The translations under genes were made by a program, and so were the position numbers. Under the pieces are notes generated by a model. That model ran no database searches. It was not told the origin of the DNA and saw nothing but the letters and a program-made list of their open reading frames with translations. Shown here in pieces: positions 18,112-26,819 of a stretch of 64,000 nt of DNA; within the stretch, counting starts at the first letter, position 1, and each line of letters opens with the position of its first letter. The DNA is from Candidatus Izemoplasma sp. (lineage in GTDB: Bacteria; Bacillota_I; Bacilli_A; Izemoplasmatales; Izemoplasmataceae), in the NCBI GenBank assembly GCA_036172455.1, contig JAXKVY010000002.1, positions 248,001 to 312,000 on the forward strand. The letters run 5' to 3'.

Positions 18112-19459
18112 AAGCTTCTTTGGTTAATTGATATAACGATTCCATATAGATAGCTGTTGCTTTTAAAAGATCTTCAACCACCATATATTCATCCACTTGA
18201 TGCGCTACTTCTTTACGTCCTGGCATTAATGGACCAAATGCGACTGCCTTATCTAGTGAACGTGCATAAGTTCCGCCACCAATAGTAATCGGTTCAGTAT
18301 CATCATCAGTATATTTTCGGTAAGCTTTAAGTAAGGTTTGTACAAGACTATCTTCTTTTTCAACGTAATGTATAGGCATGTCATTTTTGTTCGTGTATAT
18401 AAAGCCATTTTCTTTTAAACTACGTTGAATAGACTCAACAGCTTTTTCCTTGTTCCATCCTTTAGGATAACGACAATTGACACCAATTTTAAAGTTTGCC
18501 CCGTCATAATGAAAAACAGCAGGGTTCATTGTGAACTCTTTCATTTCATCATCGTAGTGATCAATTTCTAATTTTTCACCTAAATAATCAAATGACAGAT
18601 AATCATTAATATATTTAATAAAGTCATTATCAGTATGTTCATTTAAAAATTGCGCTAAGATAAATGCAGCATTAATGCCAACATTTGGTTGCATCGCGTG
18701 TGCGCGTTTTCCATATACAGTGTATGTATCACCTTCTACTTTACCTTTAAAGCCATTAAAACTTAAAAAGTTTTCAAAAGCCTCACTAACATCTTTTTTT
18801 AGCACGCATGTAGCGACATCAGGTACGACGTTATACCGATTTCCCGATTCAAATGAAATAAGGGTATCATCTTTTACTTCGCCTGTTAAATCAAATGAGA
18901 AAATACCCTTTTCACCATATATTAACGGAAACATCGCATCAGGTGCAAATCCAACTGACGGCATCTCTTCTGTTTTAAAATATTCATGAATACCTCGCCA
19001 CGCTGTTTCTTCATCTGTACCTAATATGATACGGATCCGTTTTTTAGGCGTGAACCCTGATTCTTTTAATAATTTAAGGGCAAAATAGGCTGCCATAGTA
19101 GGTCCTTTATCATCGTTTGAACCCCGGGCGAAAATCTTGCCATTTTTTACAAATGGATCAAATGGTGGATGTGTCCATCCATCTCCTGAAGGAACAACAT
19201 CTAAATGACATAATACACCAATAATGTCCTCTCCTTCTCCAAATTCGATATGACCGGCGTAGTTCTTAACATTCTTAGTAATGAAGCCATCTTCTTTGCC
19301 AAGTGTTAACATATATTGTAAAGCTTCTTGGATAGATTCACCGAATGGTGTCTCACTGTTTTCATCAAATTGGTCCAAGACACTCGGTATCGATAATAAC
19401 TCTTTTGTCTTCTTAATAATCTGCTCTTTATTATCAAGAACATTTTCCATAAAATCCAT
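18110..19459 (-). CDS. pepV: Dipeptidase PepV (M20 family)
   Basis: Zinc dipeptidase of 449 aa. The M20 metal ligands appear in order: IGVLCHLDVVPSGDGW (His-x-Asp), ARGSNDDKGPTMAAYFA (bridging Asp), LGTDEETAWRG (Glu-Glu), PDAMFPLIYGEKG (Asp), and a late GGGTYARSL plus VAHQVDEYM (His). The inserted lid domain contains KRAHAMQPNVGINA. The ATG at 19459 has AGGTGATTCC upstream. Divergent from the metal ATPase operon. Confidence 0.93.
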   Translation of the reverse strand: MDFMENVLDNKEQIIKKTKELLSIPSVLDQFDENSETPFGESIQEALQYMLTLGKEDGFITKNVKNYAGHIEFGEGEDIIGVLCHLDVVPSGDGWTHPPFDPFVKNGKIFARGSNDDKGPTMAAYFALKLLKESGFTPKKRIRIILGTDEETAWRGIHEYFKTEEMPSVGFAPDAMFPLIYGEKGIFSFDLTGEVKDDTLISFESGNRYNVVPDVATCVLKKDVSEAFENFLSFNGFKGKVEGDTYTVYGKRAHAMQPNVGINAAFILAQFLNEHTDNDFIKYINDYLSFDYLGEKLEIDHYDDEMKEFTMNPAVFHYDGANFKIGVNCRYPKGWNKEKAVESIQRSLKENGFIYTNKNDMPIHYVEKEDSLVQTLLKAYRKYTDDDTEPITIGGGTYARSLDKAVAFGPLMPGRKEVAHQVDEYMVVEDLLKATAIYMESLYQLTKEA

Positions 19460-19550
19460 GGAATCACCTCTTCAACTAAATATAACACTTTATTAATCTT
19501 TTTGCAATTAGGAAGTATGCTTTTTATGATCAGGTTTTCAGTAAAAAGAT

Positions 19551-19580
19551 TTGACATGTGAGTCGTGATTCATATATAAT
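19551..19580 (+). promoter_or_regulatory. Promoter with overlapping ArsR-type operator
   Basis: TTGACA (19551-19556) and TATAAT (19575-19580) are 18 bp apart. An imperfect 20-bp inverted repeat at 19556-19575 (ATGTGA ... TCATAT, 14 of 20 positions symmetric) fills the spacer. This fits an ArsR/CzrA-family repressor blocking RNA polymerase until metal binds. The operator assignment is inference; the promoter is clear. Confidence 0.72.
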
Positions 19581-19630
19581 AGACTAAGGTATAAGTATAA
19601 GGGGGAAGGAATCTCGAAGAGGTGACTTTC

Positions 19631-21688
19631 ATGATAACAAAAATAGTAATGAAAAATTTAATGTGCTCAACATGTGCGGGAAAAATAGAACGTGAACTTA
19701 AAAAATTACCCAACATAAATTCAGCTACATTTAATTTTCCTAATCAAGTAATGTTAATGGATGTAACAGAAGATTTTGATGAAACTGATGCATTACCAAA
19801 AATAAAAGAAATCGTTGATTCAATAGAAGATGGTGTAGAAACCTATCCATATAGTAAACGTAATCTCATTGAAACAAAAAAACGTATTGATACATATTAT
19901 ACGTTTTTCATTGGGGTCACGATCTATATTATAGGCTTTTTACTCCAATATTTTAATATCTACTGGATAGAATACTCATTATACTGGGTAGGTTATCTCT
20001 TTATCGCTTATAAAATTATGTCCAAAACAATACGCGGTTTAAAACGAAAAGATTTCTTTAATGAAAACACCTTAATGATCATCGCAACCATAGCTGCTAT
20101 GTTTGTTGGCCATCCGTATGAAGCAGCGCTTGTTATTATCCTTTATACTGCAGGTGAGTACTTACAACATCGTGCTGTACATCGCAGTAAAAATGATATT
20201 TCTAATTTAATTGATTTAAAAGTAGAATATGCCAATATTTTAGAAAATGATGAGATTGTTATTAAAGATCCCATGTATATCACTAAAGGTGATATTATTG
20301 TGGTTAGAAACGGCGAAAAGATACCGATAGACGGTTTCATTATTAAAGGAACGACTTCCTTAAATACTAGTGCATTAACGGGAGAAGCTAAATTATCTAC
20401 TGTTAAAAAAGGTGACTATGTATTAAGTGGAAATATCAATGTGGGTAACGTGATTCACATAGAAGCAAAAAAAGAGTATAAAGAATCAACCATTTCCAAA
20501 ATGCTTGATTTGATCGAAAACTCAACCACACACAAAGCAAAAGCTGAAAACTTTATCACTAAGTTTGCGCGCTATTATACACCAACAGTCACAGCCCTCG
20601 CATTATTAATGGTTATCATTCCAAGTTTAGTTAACCCTAGTGGTTATCAAGATTATATTTACCGTGCAGCCCAGTTTCTTGTGATTAGTTGTCCATGTGC
20701 TTTAGTGCTTGGTATCCCTCTATCTTACTTCGCCGGTATTGGTGCTTCAGCAAGACGCGGAATTTTATTTAAAGGTAGCAGTTATCTTCATATGATTACC
20801 AATATCGACAGCATTGGTATTGATAAAACAGGTACCTTAACTCATGGCGACTTTCAAGTCAGTGATTACACAAGTGATCTTGCCTTAGAACTCGCCGCAA
20901 GTGTTGAAAACTATAGTAACCACCCCATCGCAAAATCGATTGTATCATATTATAAAGGTCCGTTAAAAGAATTTGACAATGTCACTGAACTACCGGGATT
21001 TGGACTTGTAGTTGAAGACAAACAAGGTAAAATTTTAGTCGGAAACCGTAAACTCATGAATAAAAATAATATTTCTGTAAAAGATAAAAAAACACTCACT
21101 GGCTCAAATGTATATGTCGCTAGATATGGAAAATACATAGGTAAAGTTGTGGTAAGTGATACAATTAAGAACTCAAGTTTTAACACATTAAGACGGTTAT
21201 CTTATGAATATGATATTACAATGCTTACTGGAGATAACGACGCCATCGCAAAAGAAGTATCAATGGAACTTGGTGGTATCAAATACAGAAGCGATTTATT
21301 GCCTGAAGACAAAATTGATGCGTTTAACGATATTGAATCAAAAGGATATAAATTATTCGTCGGAGATGGAATCAATGATGCCCCATTACTAAAACAAGCA
21401 GATATTGGCGTTGCCATGGGGGATGGAAGTGAACTAGCCATTGATGTTGCCGATGTTATCATCATGAAAAATGATATTGGCTTACTAGAAAAAGCATTCC
21501 GAATAGCTAAAAAGACAAAGCGTATTGTCTATCAAAACATCACTATTAGTTTAGGCGTCAAAGCCTTATTCCTTCTTCTTGCAGCTTTTGGTATAAGCCG
21601 GATGTGGATGGCCATATTCGCTGATGTTGGCATCACATTAATCGCTATTCTTAATAGTTTACGTTTAATCTATTCAAAACGATTATAA
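19631..21688 (+). CDS. Heavy-metal P1B-type ATPase (Zn/Cd/Pb exporter)
   Basis: ATP-driven efflux of soft divalent metals across the cell membrane (685 aa). One N-terminal HMA domain carries the metal-binding MCSTCAG (CxxC). The actuator has TALTGEAKL and the transmembrane CPC motif is in ISCPCALVLGIP. The P-domain has DKTGTLTHG, the N-domain SNHPIAKS (HP motif), then MLTGDN and VGDGINDAPLL. The last helix DVGITLIAILNSLRL carries the Asp typical of the Zn/Cd/Pb group (P1B-2) rather than the Cu group. ATG 19631 has AGGTGA 5 nt upstream; the in-frame GTG at 19622 lies inside that Shine-Dalgarno. First gene of a two-gene operon with the ArsR regulator. Confidence 0.92.
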   Translation: MITKIVMKNLMCSTCAGKIERELKKLPNINSATFNFPNQVMLMDVTEDFDETDALPKIKEIVDSIEDGVETYPYSKRNLIETKKRIDTYYTFFIGVTIYIIGFLLQYFNIYWIEYSLYWVGYLFIAYKIMSKTIRGLKRKDFFNENTLMIIATIAAMFVGHPYEAALVIILYTAGEYLQHRAVHRSKNDISNLIDLKVEYANILENDEIVIKDPMYITKGDIIVVRNGEKIPIDGFIIKGTTSLNTSALTGEAKLSTVKKGDYVLSGNINVGNVIHIEAKKEYKESTISKMLDLIENSTTHKAKAENFITKFARYYTPTVTALALLMVIIPSLVNPSGYQDYIYRAAQFLVISCPCALVLGIPLSYFAGIGASARRGILFKGSSYLHMITNIDSIGIDKTGTLTHGDFQVSDYTSDLALELAASVENYSNHPIAKSIVSYYKGPLKEFDNVTELPGFGLVVEDKQGKILVGNRKLMNKNNISVKDKKTLTGSNVYVARYGKYIGKVVVSDTIKNSSFNTLRRLSYEYDITMLTGDNDAIAKEVSMELGGIKYRSDLLPEDKIDAFNDIESKGYKLFVGDGINDAPLLKQADIGVAMGDGSELAIDVADVIIMKNDIGLLEKAFRIAKKTKRIVYQNITISLGVKALFLLLAAFGISRMWMAIFADVGITLIAILNSLRLIYSKRL

Positions 21689-21701
21689 GGGGGGTATTTT
21701 T

Positions 21702-22001
21702 ATGAGTAAGAACCATTTATCAGATCTTGAAAGAACAGTTAACCTATTCAAGATTTATTCAGACTATACACGACTCAGAATCATTGATTTGCTATCTAAA
21801 GCAGAGCACTGTGTTCAAGAAATCTCGCTTGCGTTAGATACTTCACAGTCAGCTATTAGTCATCAACTAAAGCAATTACGGGACAACAACGTGGTGTCTG
21901 CTCGAAAAGAAGGCAAACAGGTCTTCTATTCACTAAAAGATAATCATGTAAAAGAAATATTTTTAACCGCTTATTCACATATTACAGAATGTGACGACTA
22001 A
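21702..22001 (+). CDS. ArsR/SmtB-family metal-sensing repressor
   Basis: A 99-aa winged-helix repressor with ALDTSQSAISHQLKQLRDNNV as its HTH (DNA recognition helix). The C-terminal alpha-5 helix shows D-N-H followed 11 residues later by H and, three on, E (SHITE). This reproduces the spacing of the CzrA alpha-5 zinc site (Asp, His, His, His), with Glu replacing the last His. A second cysteine-based site is not evident (the alpha-3 region has a single EHCVQ). It lies 13 bp after the ATPase gene, so the order is exporter then regulator, and it probably acts at the 19556-19575 operator. Confidence 0.88.
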   Translation: MSKNHLSDLERTVNLFKIYSDYTRLRIIDLLSKAEHCVQEISLALDTSQSAISHQLKQLRDNNVVSARKEGKQVFYSLKDNHVKEIFLTAYSHITECDD

Positions 22002-22030
22002 AAAAGTAGAGCTCTCACTCTACTTTTTTT
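22000..22030. terminator. Bidirectional terminator
   Basis: Stem AAAAAGTAGAG/CTCTACTTTTT between the convergent arsR and GGDEF/EAL genes, with suitable A- and T-runs on both strands. Confidence 0.8.
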
Positions 22031-22037
22031 ATTGGTG

Positions 22038-23480
22038 TTAAAACAAATCTTGAATACCGTCTCGATATTTGTATAGATATTCATAAATCAATGTTTTGTT
22101 TAGAGGTGGGGTGAAATAATAGCCCTGTACATAATCAACACGGCACTCCCTTGTAAATTCAAGTTGTTGCTTTGTTTCAACACCTTTACTCATTATTTCA
22201 TAACCAAAGTGGCGTGCAATACGCACAAATTGCTTATAAAACGTCTGCTTTGTTTTCCCACTATATTTATTAGGTAACATTTTAGCATTTAATTTAATGG
22301 TCTTGATGTCAACATCGAGTAACGAATCAAAAATATTATGAATTGCTTCTATGGTGTCTACTGAGAATCGAAACCCAATTTCTTCTAAATTTTTAATGGC
22401 TTTGATTACACGCTCATCGTGTAATGACTGTTCTGAAATATCAAATTCTATATTTCTTAAGTCAATATCATACGTATGAATGAGTTCTAACAATTCCGCT
22501 TTTTTTATTGATGTTAAAGCGCGTGAAGATATATTTAAAACAATTTTAAAAGCATCAGAAACTAATTGTTCTCTTTTCCAATAGGCGTACTGTTTAAAGG
22601 TTTTTTTTATGATACGTAAATCAATTTCGCGCATAATATTTTTTTCATATGCGATATCTTTAAACTTATTTGCCTCAATCACACGATAGCCATTTTGTTC
22701 CCACCGTAAGAGACTCTCAACACCAACAATATTTAAATTATCTTTAGAGAATATCGGTAAAAAGTGGGGTTCAAACTCATCCAAATCTAATCCTTTTTCT
22801 AATGTTTGATAGAATAATCTCGTGTCATTATAAACGATACGCATTTTATCATCAGCTATTAAATAGTGCTGATGTTTTATTTTTGCTTGCATCATTGCAA
22901 ATTGTGCTAGTGATACAAGTTGATCAAATGATTTGATGTGTTGGCTATAACCAATACTTCCGGATCCAATCACACAATCACCGTAATACATACTGCCATG
23001 AATCTCAAATTCTGTCTGTCTAATGTGTTTATAAAGTTTACGCATCATAGTGAGTTGTTCATCATGGCGCAATGCTTCATTAGACAAGTCATCTGATGAG
23101 AACTTACCAACGACAACCAGTTGATTAACCGCATATAGAAATGTTGGTGACTCAAAGGTGTCTTTTAAACTGCGATAAATATTCTGGGCAATAGAATCTG
23201 TTAGTTTAAGGTCAAAAAACTGGCTATACATTGGCAAATTTTTTATTTCAATAAACATTACAAAGTAATGTGTACTGACTCTACGGTTAAAGTGTTTCGC
23301 TATTTTCGCTTTTGAGACCACTAATTTGACATCTTTTTGCTCATTTTGATAATACAGTATTAAAGCAAACCCCATCAAACTTAATAGTACAACGATTATA
23401 TTTTGTGTAATAATGGATTGGATAATTAAGATACTGATTCCAAGTAGCCCAAAATAGAATGTTGCCGAAAACTTCTTCAC
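22038..23480 (-). CDS. Membrane protein with degenerate GGDEF and EAL domains
   Basis: A 480-aa protein with two N-terminal membrane helices (about residues 5-45), a GGDEF-fold domain (about 70-210) and an EAL domain (about 225-475). The GGDEF loop is lost (YAVNQLVVVG where RxGGDEF is expected), though AQFAMMQAKIKH keeps the fold's AMxxAK signature. The EAL domain keeps VGVESLLRW, the Asn of LNISS, the Lys of IKTIKLN and the VQGYYFTPPL tail. It has SVDTIEA in place of DDFGTG and SKGVET in place of EGVET, so the general base and a metal ligand are gone. It is probably not a diguanylate cyclase or phosphodiesterase but may bind c-di-GMP, as LapD/FimX-type proteins do. It starts with GTG one base after the mreB stop (TAA-T-GTG), implying coupled translation. 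Last gene of the riboswitch-mreB operon. Confidence 0.88.
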   Translation of the reverse strand: MKKFSATFYFGLLGISILIIQSIITQNIIVVLLSLMGFALILYYQNEQKDVKLVVSKAKIAKHFNRRVSTHYFVMFIEIKNLPMYSQFFDLKLTDSIAQNIYRSLKDTFESPTFLYAVNQLVVVGKFSSDDLSNEALRHDEQLTMMRKLYKHIRQTEFEIHGSMYYGDCVIGSGSIGYSQHIKSFDQLVSLAQFAMMQAKIKHQHYLIADDKMRIVYNDTRLFYQTLEKGLDLDEFEPHFLPIFSKDNLNIVGVESLLRWEQNGYRVIEANKFKDIAYEKNIMREIDLRIIKKTFKQYAYWKREQLVSDAFKIVLNISSRALTSIKKAELLELIHTYDIDLRNIEFDISEQSLHDERVIKAIKNLEEIGFRFSVDTIEAIHNIFDSLLDVDIKTIKLNAKMLPNKYSGKTKQTFYKQFVRIARHFGYEIMSKGVETKQQLEFTRECRVDYVQGYYFTPPLNKTLIYEYLYKYRDGIQDLF

Positions 23481-23481
23481 A

Positions 23482-24510
23482 TTATTCCACAGGTTTTACG
23501 TAATAATTACCACGGTTTCGCAATAAAACTTTGGTTCCCTCAACAATCGCAGTCAGTGGATTTTTAGCAATGTGTACTTCTAATCCAACTTCTTCTTCGA
23601 AGAATTCTTTGACGCCATCAATTAAGGCACAACCACCATTAACAAACATACCGCTTTCAATAATATCAGCACTTAATTCCGGTGGTGTACTTTGCAAAAC
23701 CTTTAATATAGTATTGGTAATGTTTTGGAATGGTTCAATGAACAAGTCTCTTATTTCAGACTGCTTGACTTCAATTTGTCTTGGTAACCCTGATACAATA
23801 TCGCGTCCATTTGCATGGGAAACTTTTTCTTCTTTAAGGTCTTTACGCACGGTCCCAATGTCTTCTTTAATCCGCTGCGCTGTTTTCTTACCCACTAAGA
23901 TACCATGGTTATATTGTAAATGATTAATAATTACATTATCGAGATAATTCCCTGCCACTCGCAGTGATTCACTGACAACAATATCTCCAAGTGATAATAC
24001 ACCAATATCAGTACTCCCGCCTCCAATATCTACAATTAAATGTCCTATACTATCATAAATATCTAGACCAGCACCGATTCCACCGGCTTTTACTTCTTCT
24101 TCGATGAAGACATCTGGAACATTCATACTTTTTGCTAGATCTGTCATCGCATCCCGTTCAATTTGTGTTACCTCACTTGGACAACAAATTAGCAATGTTG
24201 AAGTTTTTAACTGAACATCGACTTTTTCAGCTTTTTTGACGGCAAATTCAATCATTTTTTTAGCCGCATACATATCGGAAATAACACCTTGATTTAACGG
24301 ACTTACAATGCGAATTCCATGATGTCCCCGTCCAATCATCGTGTCAGCACTATTACCAACGGCAATAACTTCATTTGTCTCATAGTCTAACGCTATTACA
24401 CTTGGTTCGTTAAAGATGATTCCTTCACCTTCAACATACACCAATAAATTTGCTGTTCCTAAATCTATTCCAACCTTAATGGCTTTTAAATCGTCTTTTT
24501 TACTCATCAT
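23482..24510 (-). CDS. mreB: MreB-family actin, third paralogue of the operon
   Basis: Actin-like ATPase (342 aa) forming membrane-associated filaments. Phosphate-1 motif VGIDLGTANLLVY, phosphate-2 IVDIGGGSTDIGVLS and adenosine motif FVNGGCALIDGVK are intact. The usual IEEPxAAAIG loop reads IEEEVKAGGIG: the Glu is kept but Pro is replaced by Glu. LRVAGNYLDNVI stands where cell-wall MreBs have RxGGDxxDxxI. The start is ATG 24510 (or the next codon, ATG 24507), with AGAGGTGA just upstream; the GTG at 24516 is inside that site. It lies 9 bp after the second mreB and 1 bp before the GGDEF/EAL gene. Of the three it has the most altered adenosine motif (GGCA for GGGA/S). Confidence 0.93.
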   Translation of the reverse strand: MMSKKDDLKAIKVGIDLGTANLLVYVEGEGIIFNEPSVIALDYETNEVIAVGNSADTMIGRGHHGIRIVSPLNQGVISDMYAAKKMIEFAVKKAEKVDVQLKTSTLLICCPSEVTQIERDAMTDLAKSMNVPDVFIEEEVKAGGIGAGLDIYDSIGHLIVDIGGGSTDIGVLSLGDIVVSESLRVAGNYLDNVIINHLQYNHGILVGKKTAQRIKEDIGTVRKDLKEEKVSHANGRDIVSGLPRQIEVKQSEIRDLFIEPFQNITNTILKVLQSTPPELSADIIESGMFVNGGCALIDGVKEFFEEEVGLEVHIAKNPLTAIVEGTKVLLRNRGNYYVKPVE

Positions 24511-24519
24511 TTTCACCTC

Positions 24520-25542
24520 TTATAATTTCAATGGATTTACTAAATAATCGCCACGATTTTTCAGTAAATACTTAGAGCCTTCAGCGACACAAGTCAATGG
24601 ATTAGGAACTACTTTAACTGGTACATTGATGCGTTTTTTAACAAATTCTTCAACGCCTTTAACAAGGCTTCCGCCACCAGTTAAATAGATACCATGCTTA
24701 TAGATGTCCGCACTTAGTTCAGGCGGCGTATCCTTCAAGACTGCACTGATTAGTTTGACAATTTCTTCATAAATTGGTGTGATGACTTTTAAGACATCTT
24801 CGTTCGTGATTGTTACCCATTTAGGCACACCACGTACAATGTCACGCCCTGCGAAGCGCATTGATTTATCAACGGCGTCTTCACGTAAATCAGCCAAATT
24901 AATTTTAGCCTTCTCACTTGTTAATTCACCAATTTCAACTTTATCTTTTTGTTTGACATATTTTGCTAATTCGCTATCAATGTAGTTACCTGCCATACGA
25001 ATTGTACGCGATAATACGATGTCACCATAAGACATGATTCCAACATCAGTAGTTCCACCACCAATATCGACCATCATGACACCTTTCGATTCAAAAATAT
25101 CAATATTTGATCCGAGGGCTGCTGATTTGATTTCTTCATCAATCAATACTTCTTGCATACCCATATTAGTCGCTAACTCAATAATGATATCCCGTTCAAT
25201 TTTTGTTACTTCACTTGGGCAACACATTACACTAGAGGTATTACTTAAATCTTCATCTGTTAAATCTTCAATTTGAGTAAGAACATATCTAAGCAATAAT
25301 TTAGCAGCTTTCATATCACTAATAACACCATTTTTTAATGGTTTGATTACTTCTATTTTACTGTGCACTTTTCCTAACATTTTGTGAGCATCGGTTCCTG
25401 CTGCAACAATTTTACCACTTTCACGATCAAACGCGATTACGCTTGGTTCGTTAAATATAATGCCTTTTTGTTCTAAAAAGACAAGCAAATTCGCTGTACC
25501 GAGGTCAATGCCAATACCAATTCTTTTTTTATTTTTTGCCAT
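24520..25542 (-). CDS. mreB: MreB-family actin, second paralogue of the operon
   Basis: Actin-like ATPase (340 aa). Motifs: GIGIDLGTANLLVFLE (phosphate 1), MVDIGGGTTDVGIMS (phosphate 2), YLTGGGSLVKGVE (adenosine) and IDEEIKSAALG in place of the canonical IEEP segment, again without the Pro. IRMAGNYIDSELAKYV replaces the GGDxxD segment. The N-terminus is basic (MAKNKKRIGIG). It lies 11 bp after the first mreB. The three proteins are clearly paralogous but quite diverged, which suggests distinct filament roles rather than recent duplication for dosage. No mreC/mreD or penicillin-binding protein gene is nearby. Confidence 0.93.
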   Translation of the reverse strand: MAKNKKRIGIGIDLGTANLLVFLEQKGIIFNEPSVIAFDRESGKIVAAGTDAHKMLGKVHSKIEVIKPLKNGVISDMKAAKLLLRYVLTQIEDLTDEDLSNTSSVMCCPSEVTKIERDIIIELATNMGMQEVLIDEEIKSAALGSNIDIFESKGVMMVDIGGGTTDVGIMSYGDIVLSRTIRMAGNYIDSELAKYVKQKDKVEIGELTSEKAKINLADLREDAVDKSMRFAGRDIVRGVPKWVTITNEDVLKVITPIYEEIVKLISAVLKDTPPELSADIYKHGIYLTGGGSLVKGVEEFVKKRINVPVKVVPNPLTCVAEGSKYLLKNRGDYLVNPLKL

Positions 25543-25553
25543 TGTTTACCCTC

Positions 25554-26585
25554 CTAAAATTCTCCAAAATAGTGTTTTTGATCTATTTTGAGTAATTTTT
25601 TTGTTCCATCTACGACGTCCGTCAATGGTGTTTCTGATATATGGATATCAACATGCGTTACATCTTCAAAATATGTCTTTATACCACGTATCATGGCACC
25701 ACCACCAGTGATGATAATTCCATTATCAATAAGGTCTCCAGATAATTCAGGTGGGGTCGATTCTAAGGTTCCTATTAAACTTGCTTTAAGTGCTTCAAAA
25801 CATTCAAGCAAGACTTTACGAATTTCTTCAGCTTTTAGGACAACCATTTTTGGTAATCCCCCAACTAAATCACGACCCATCACTTCAAAAGTGAGCACAT
25901 TACCATTCTCATCTGTTGGTAAATCTCCCGTTAAAGAAGCTAGATGAACCTTTGCGTTCTCTGCTGTTTGTGGTCCGATTTCTAATTGATGTGTTTCTTT
26001 GACATACTCCGTAATTTGCTTATCAAAATATGATCCTGCAACAGTGATCGTTCTTGATAAAACGACATCACCAAGTGATAACACACCAAAGTCTGTCGTT
26101 CCACCACCGATGTCCATAACGAAACGTCCTGATGGATGGAAGATATCGACGCCGCATCCAATGGCTGCAGCTTTAATCTCTTCATCAATACGGGTGTCTT
26201 CTACACCAAGTTCTTTCCCCAATCGTAAGATGGCAGCTTTCTCTGTTTCTGATATCTCAGATGGGATACAAATTAATAATCGAGCGATCTGATTTGTACT
26301 ATTCACAAATAACTTATCAAATGTAAATAGAAGAATTTCTTTTATCATTCCGATATCAGAAATCACTCCATTGCTGAGTGGTTTAATGACTTCAATTTTG
26401 TCATGTACTTTACCGACTAATTCAGCCGCTTCGTAACCCACTGATACAACCTTTTGTGTCAATTTATCTACTGCAATATAACTAGGTTCGTTAAAAACCG
26501 TCCCTCGGCCTTCAACATAAATCAGAAGATTTGAAGTTCCTAAATCCACACCAACGTTTAGTTTGCCTTTTGGTTTGTCACTCAT
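25554..26585 (-). CDS. mreB: MreB-family actin, first paralogue of the operon
   Basis: Actin-like ATPase (343 aa) and first gene of the operon after the c-di-GMP riboswitch. Motifs: VGVDLGTSNLLIYVEG, VMDIGGGTTDFGVLS, IITGGGAMIRGIK, and IDEEIKAAAIGCG in the IEEP position. It has the longest insert between the phosphate-2 region and the C-terminal subdomain (LTGDLPTDENGNVLTFEVMG). AGGAGGATTTTTAA precedes the ATG. Shared derived features of the three paralogues (E for P in the EEP loop; AGN/AGS for GGD) point to the MreB type of wall-less or motile Mollicutes-related lineages; that comparison is from memory and needs a tree. Confidence 0.93.
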   Translation of the reverse strand: MSDKPKGKLNVGVDLGTSNLLIYVEGRGTVFNEPSYIAVDKLTQKVVSVGYEAAELVGKVHDKIEVIKPLSNGVISDIGMIKEILLFTFDKLFVNSTNQIARLLICIPSEISETEKAAILRLGKELGVEDTRIDEEIKAAAIGCGVDIFHPSGRFVMDIGGGTTDFGVLSLGDVVLSRTITVAGSYFDKQITEYVKETHQLEIGPQTAENAKVHLASLTGDLPTDENGNVLTFEVMGRDLVGGLPKMVVLKAEEIRKVLLECFEALKASLIGTLESTPPELSGDLIDNGIIITGGGAMIRGIKTYFEDVTHVDIHISETPLTDVVDGTKKLLKIDQKHYFGEF

Positions 26586-26621
26586 TTAAAAATCCTCCTA
26601 TAGTTTATTTGCATAAAATAA

Positions 26622-26653
26622 ATAAAAAATACGCCTAATAAATATTAGGCGTA
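26622..26653 (-). terminator. Intrinsic terminator of the c-di-GMP riboswitch (expression platform)
   Basis: Arms TACGCCTAATA and TATTAGGCGTA (26630-26653) form an 11-bp stem followed by a T-run (26622-26629) on the minus strand. It lies about 60 nt past the aptamer and 37 bp before the first mreB ATG, so it can stop transcription before the operon. Confidence 0.88.
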
Positions 26654-26715
26654 CGCATTTCGCAATATAAACAAGATGTCTCAAAAAAACAACATACATG
26701 TCCTGTTTCATAATA

Positions 26716-26804
26716 AAATATTGCGGCCCAGCCGGCATCGGTAAAACCATTAGCCCTGTGACTTTGCGTCTACACATTTCTGTGTATTTGCCCTTTGAAT
26801 ATTT
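26716..26804 (-). promoter_or_regulatory. Cyclic di-GMP-I (GEMM-I) riboswitch aptamer
   Basis: On the minus strand the class I landmarks appear in order. P1 arms are AAATATT/AATATTT (26798-26804 with 26716-26722). GGGCAAA is at 26787-26793. A hairpin TACACA-GAAA-TGTGTA carries the GNRA tetraloop. The invariant GACGCAAAG is at 26762-26770. Then come CACAGGGCTAAT, a GGT-TTT-ACC hairpin, and GATGCCGGCTGGGCCGC resembling the receptor/3' strand. An eight-base segment overlapping the 3' P1 strand (26718-26725) can instead pair with 26661-26668 just before the terminator, giving a plausible switch. Whether ligand turns the operon on or off cannot be read with certainty. Confidence 0.9.
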
Positions 26805-26819
26805 ATCTTATACAATTAC

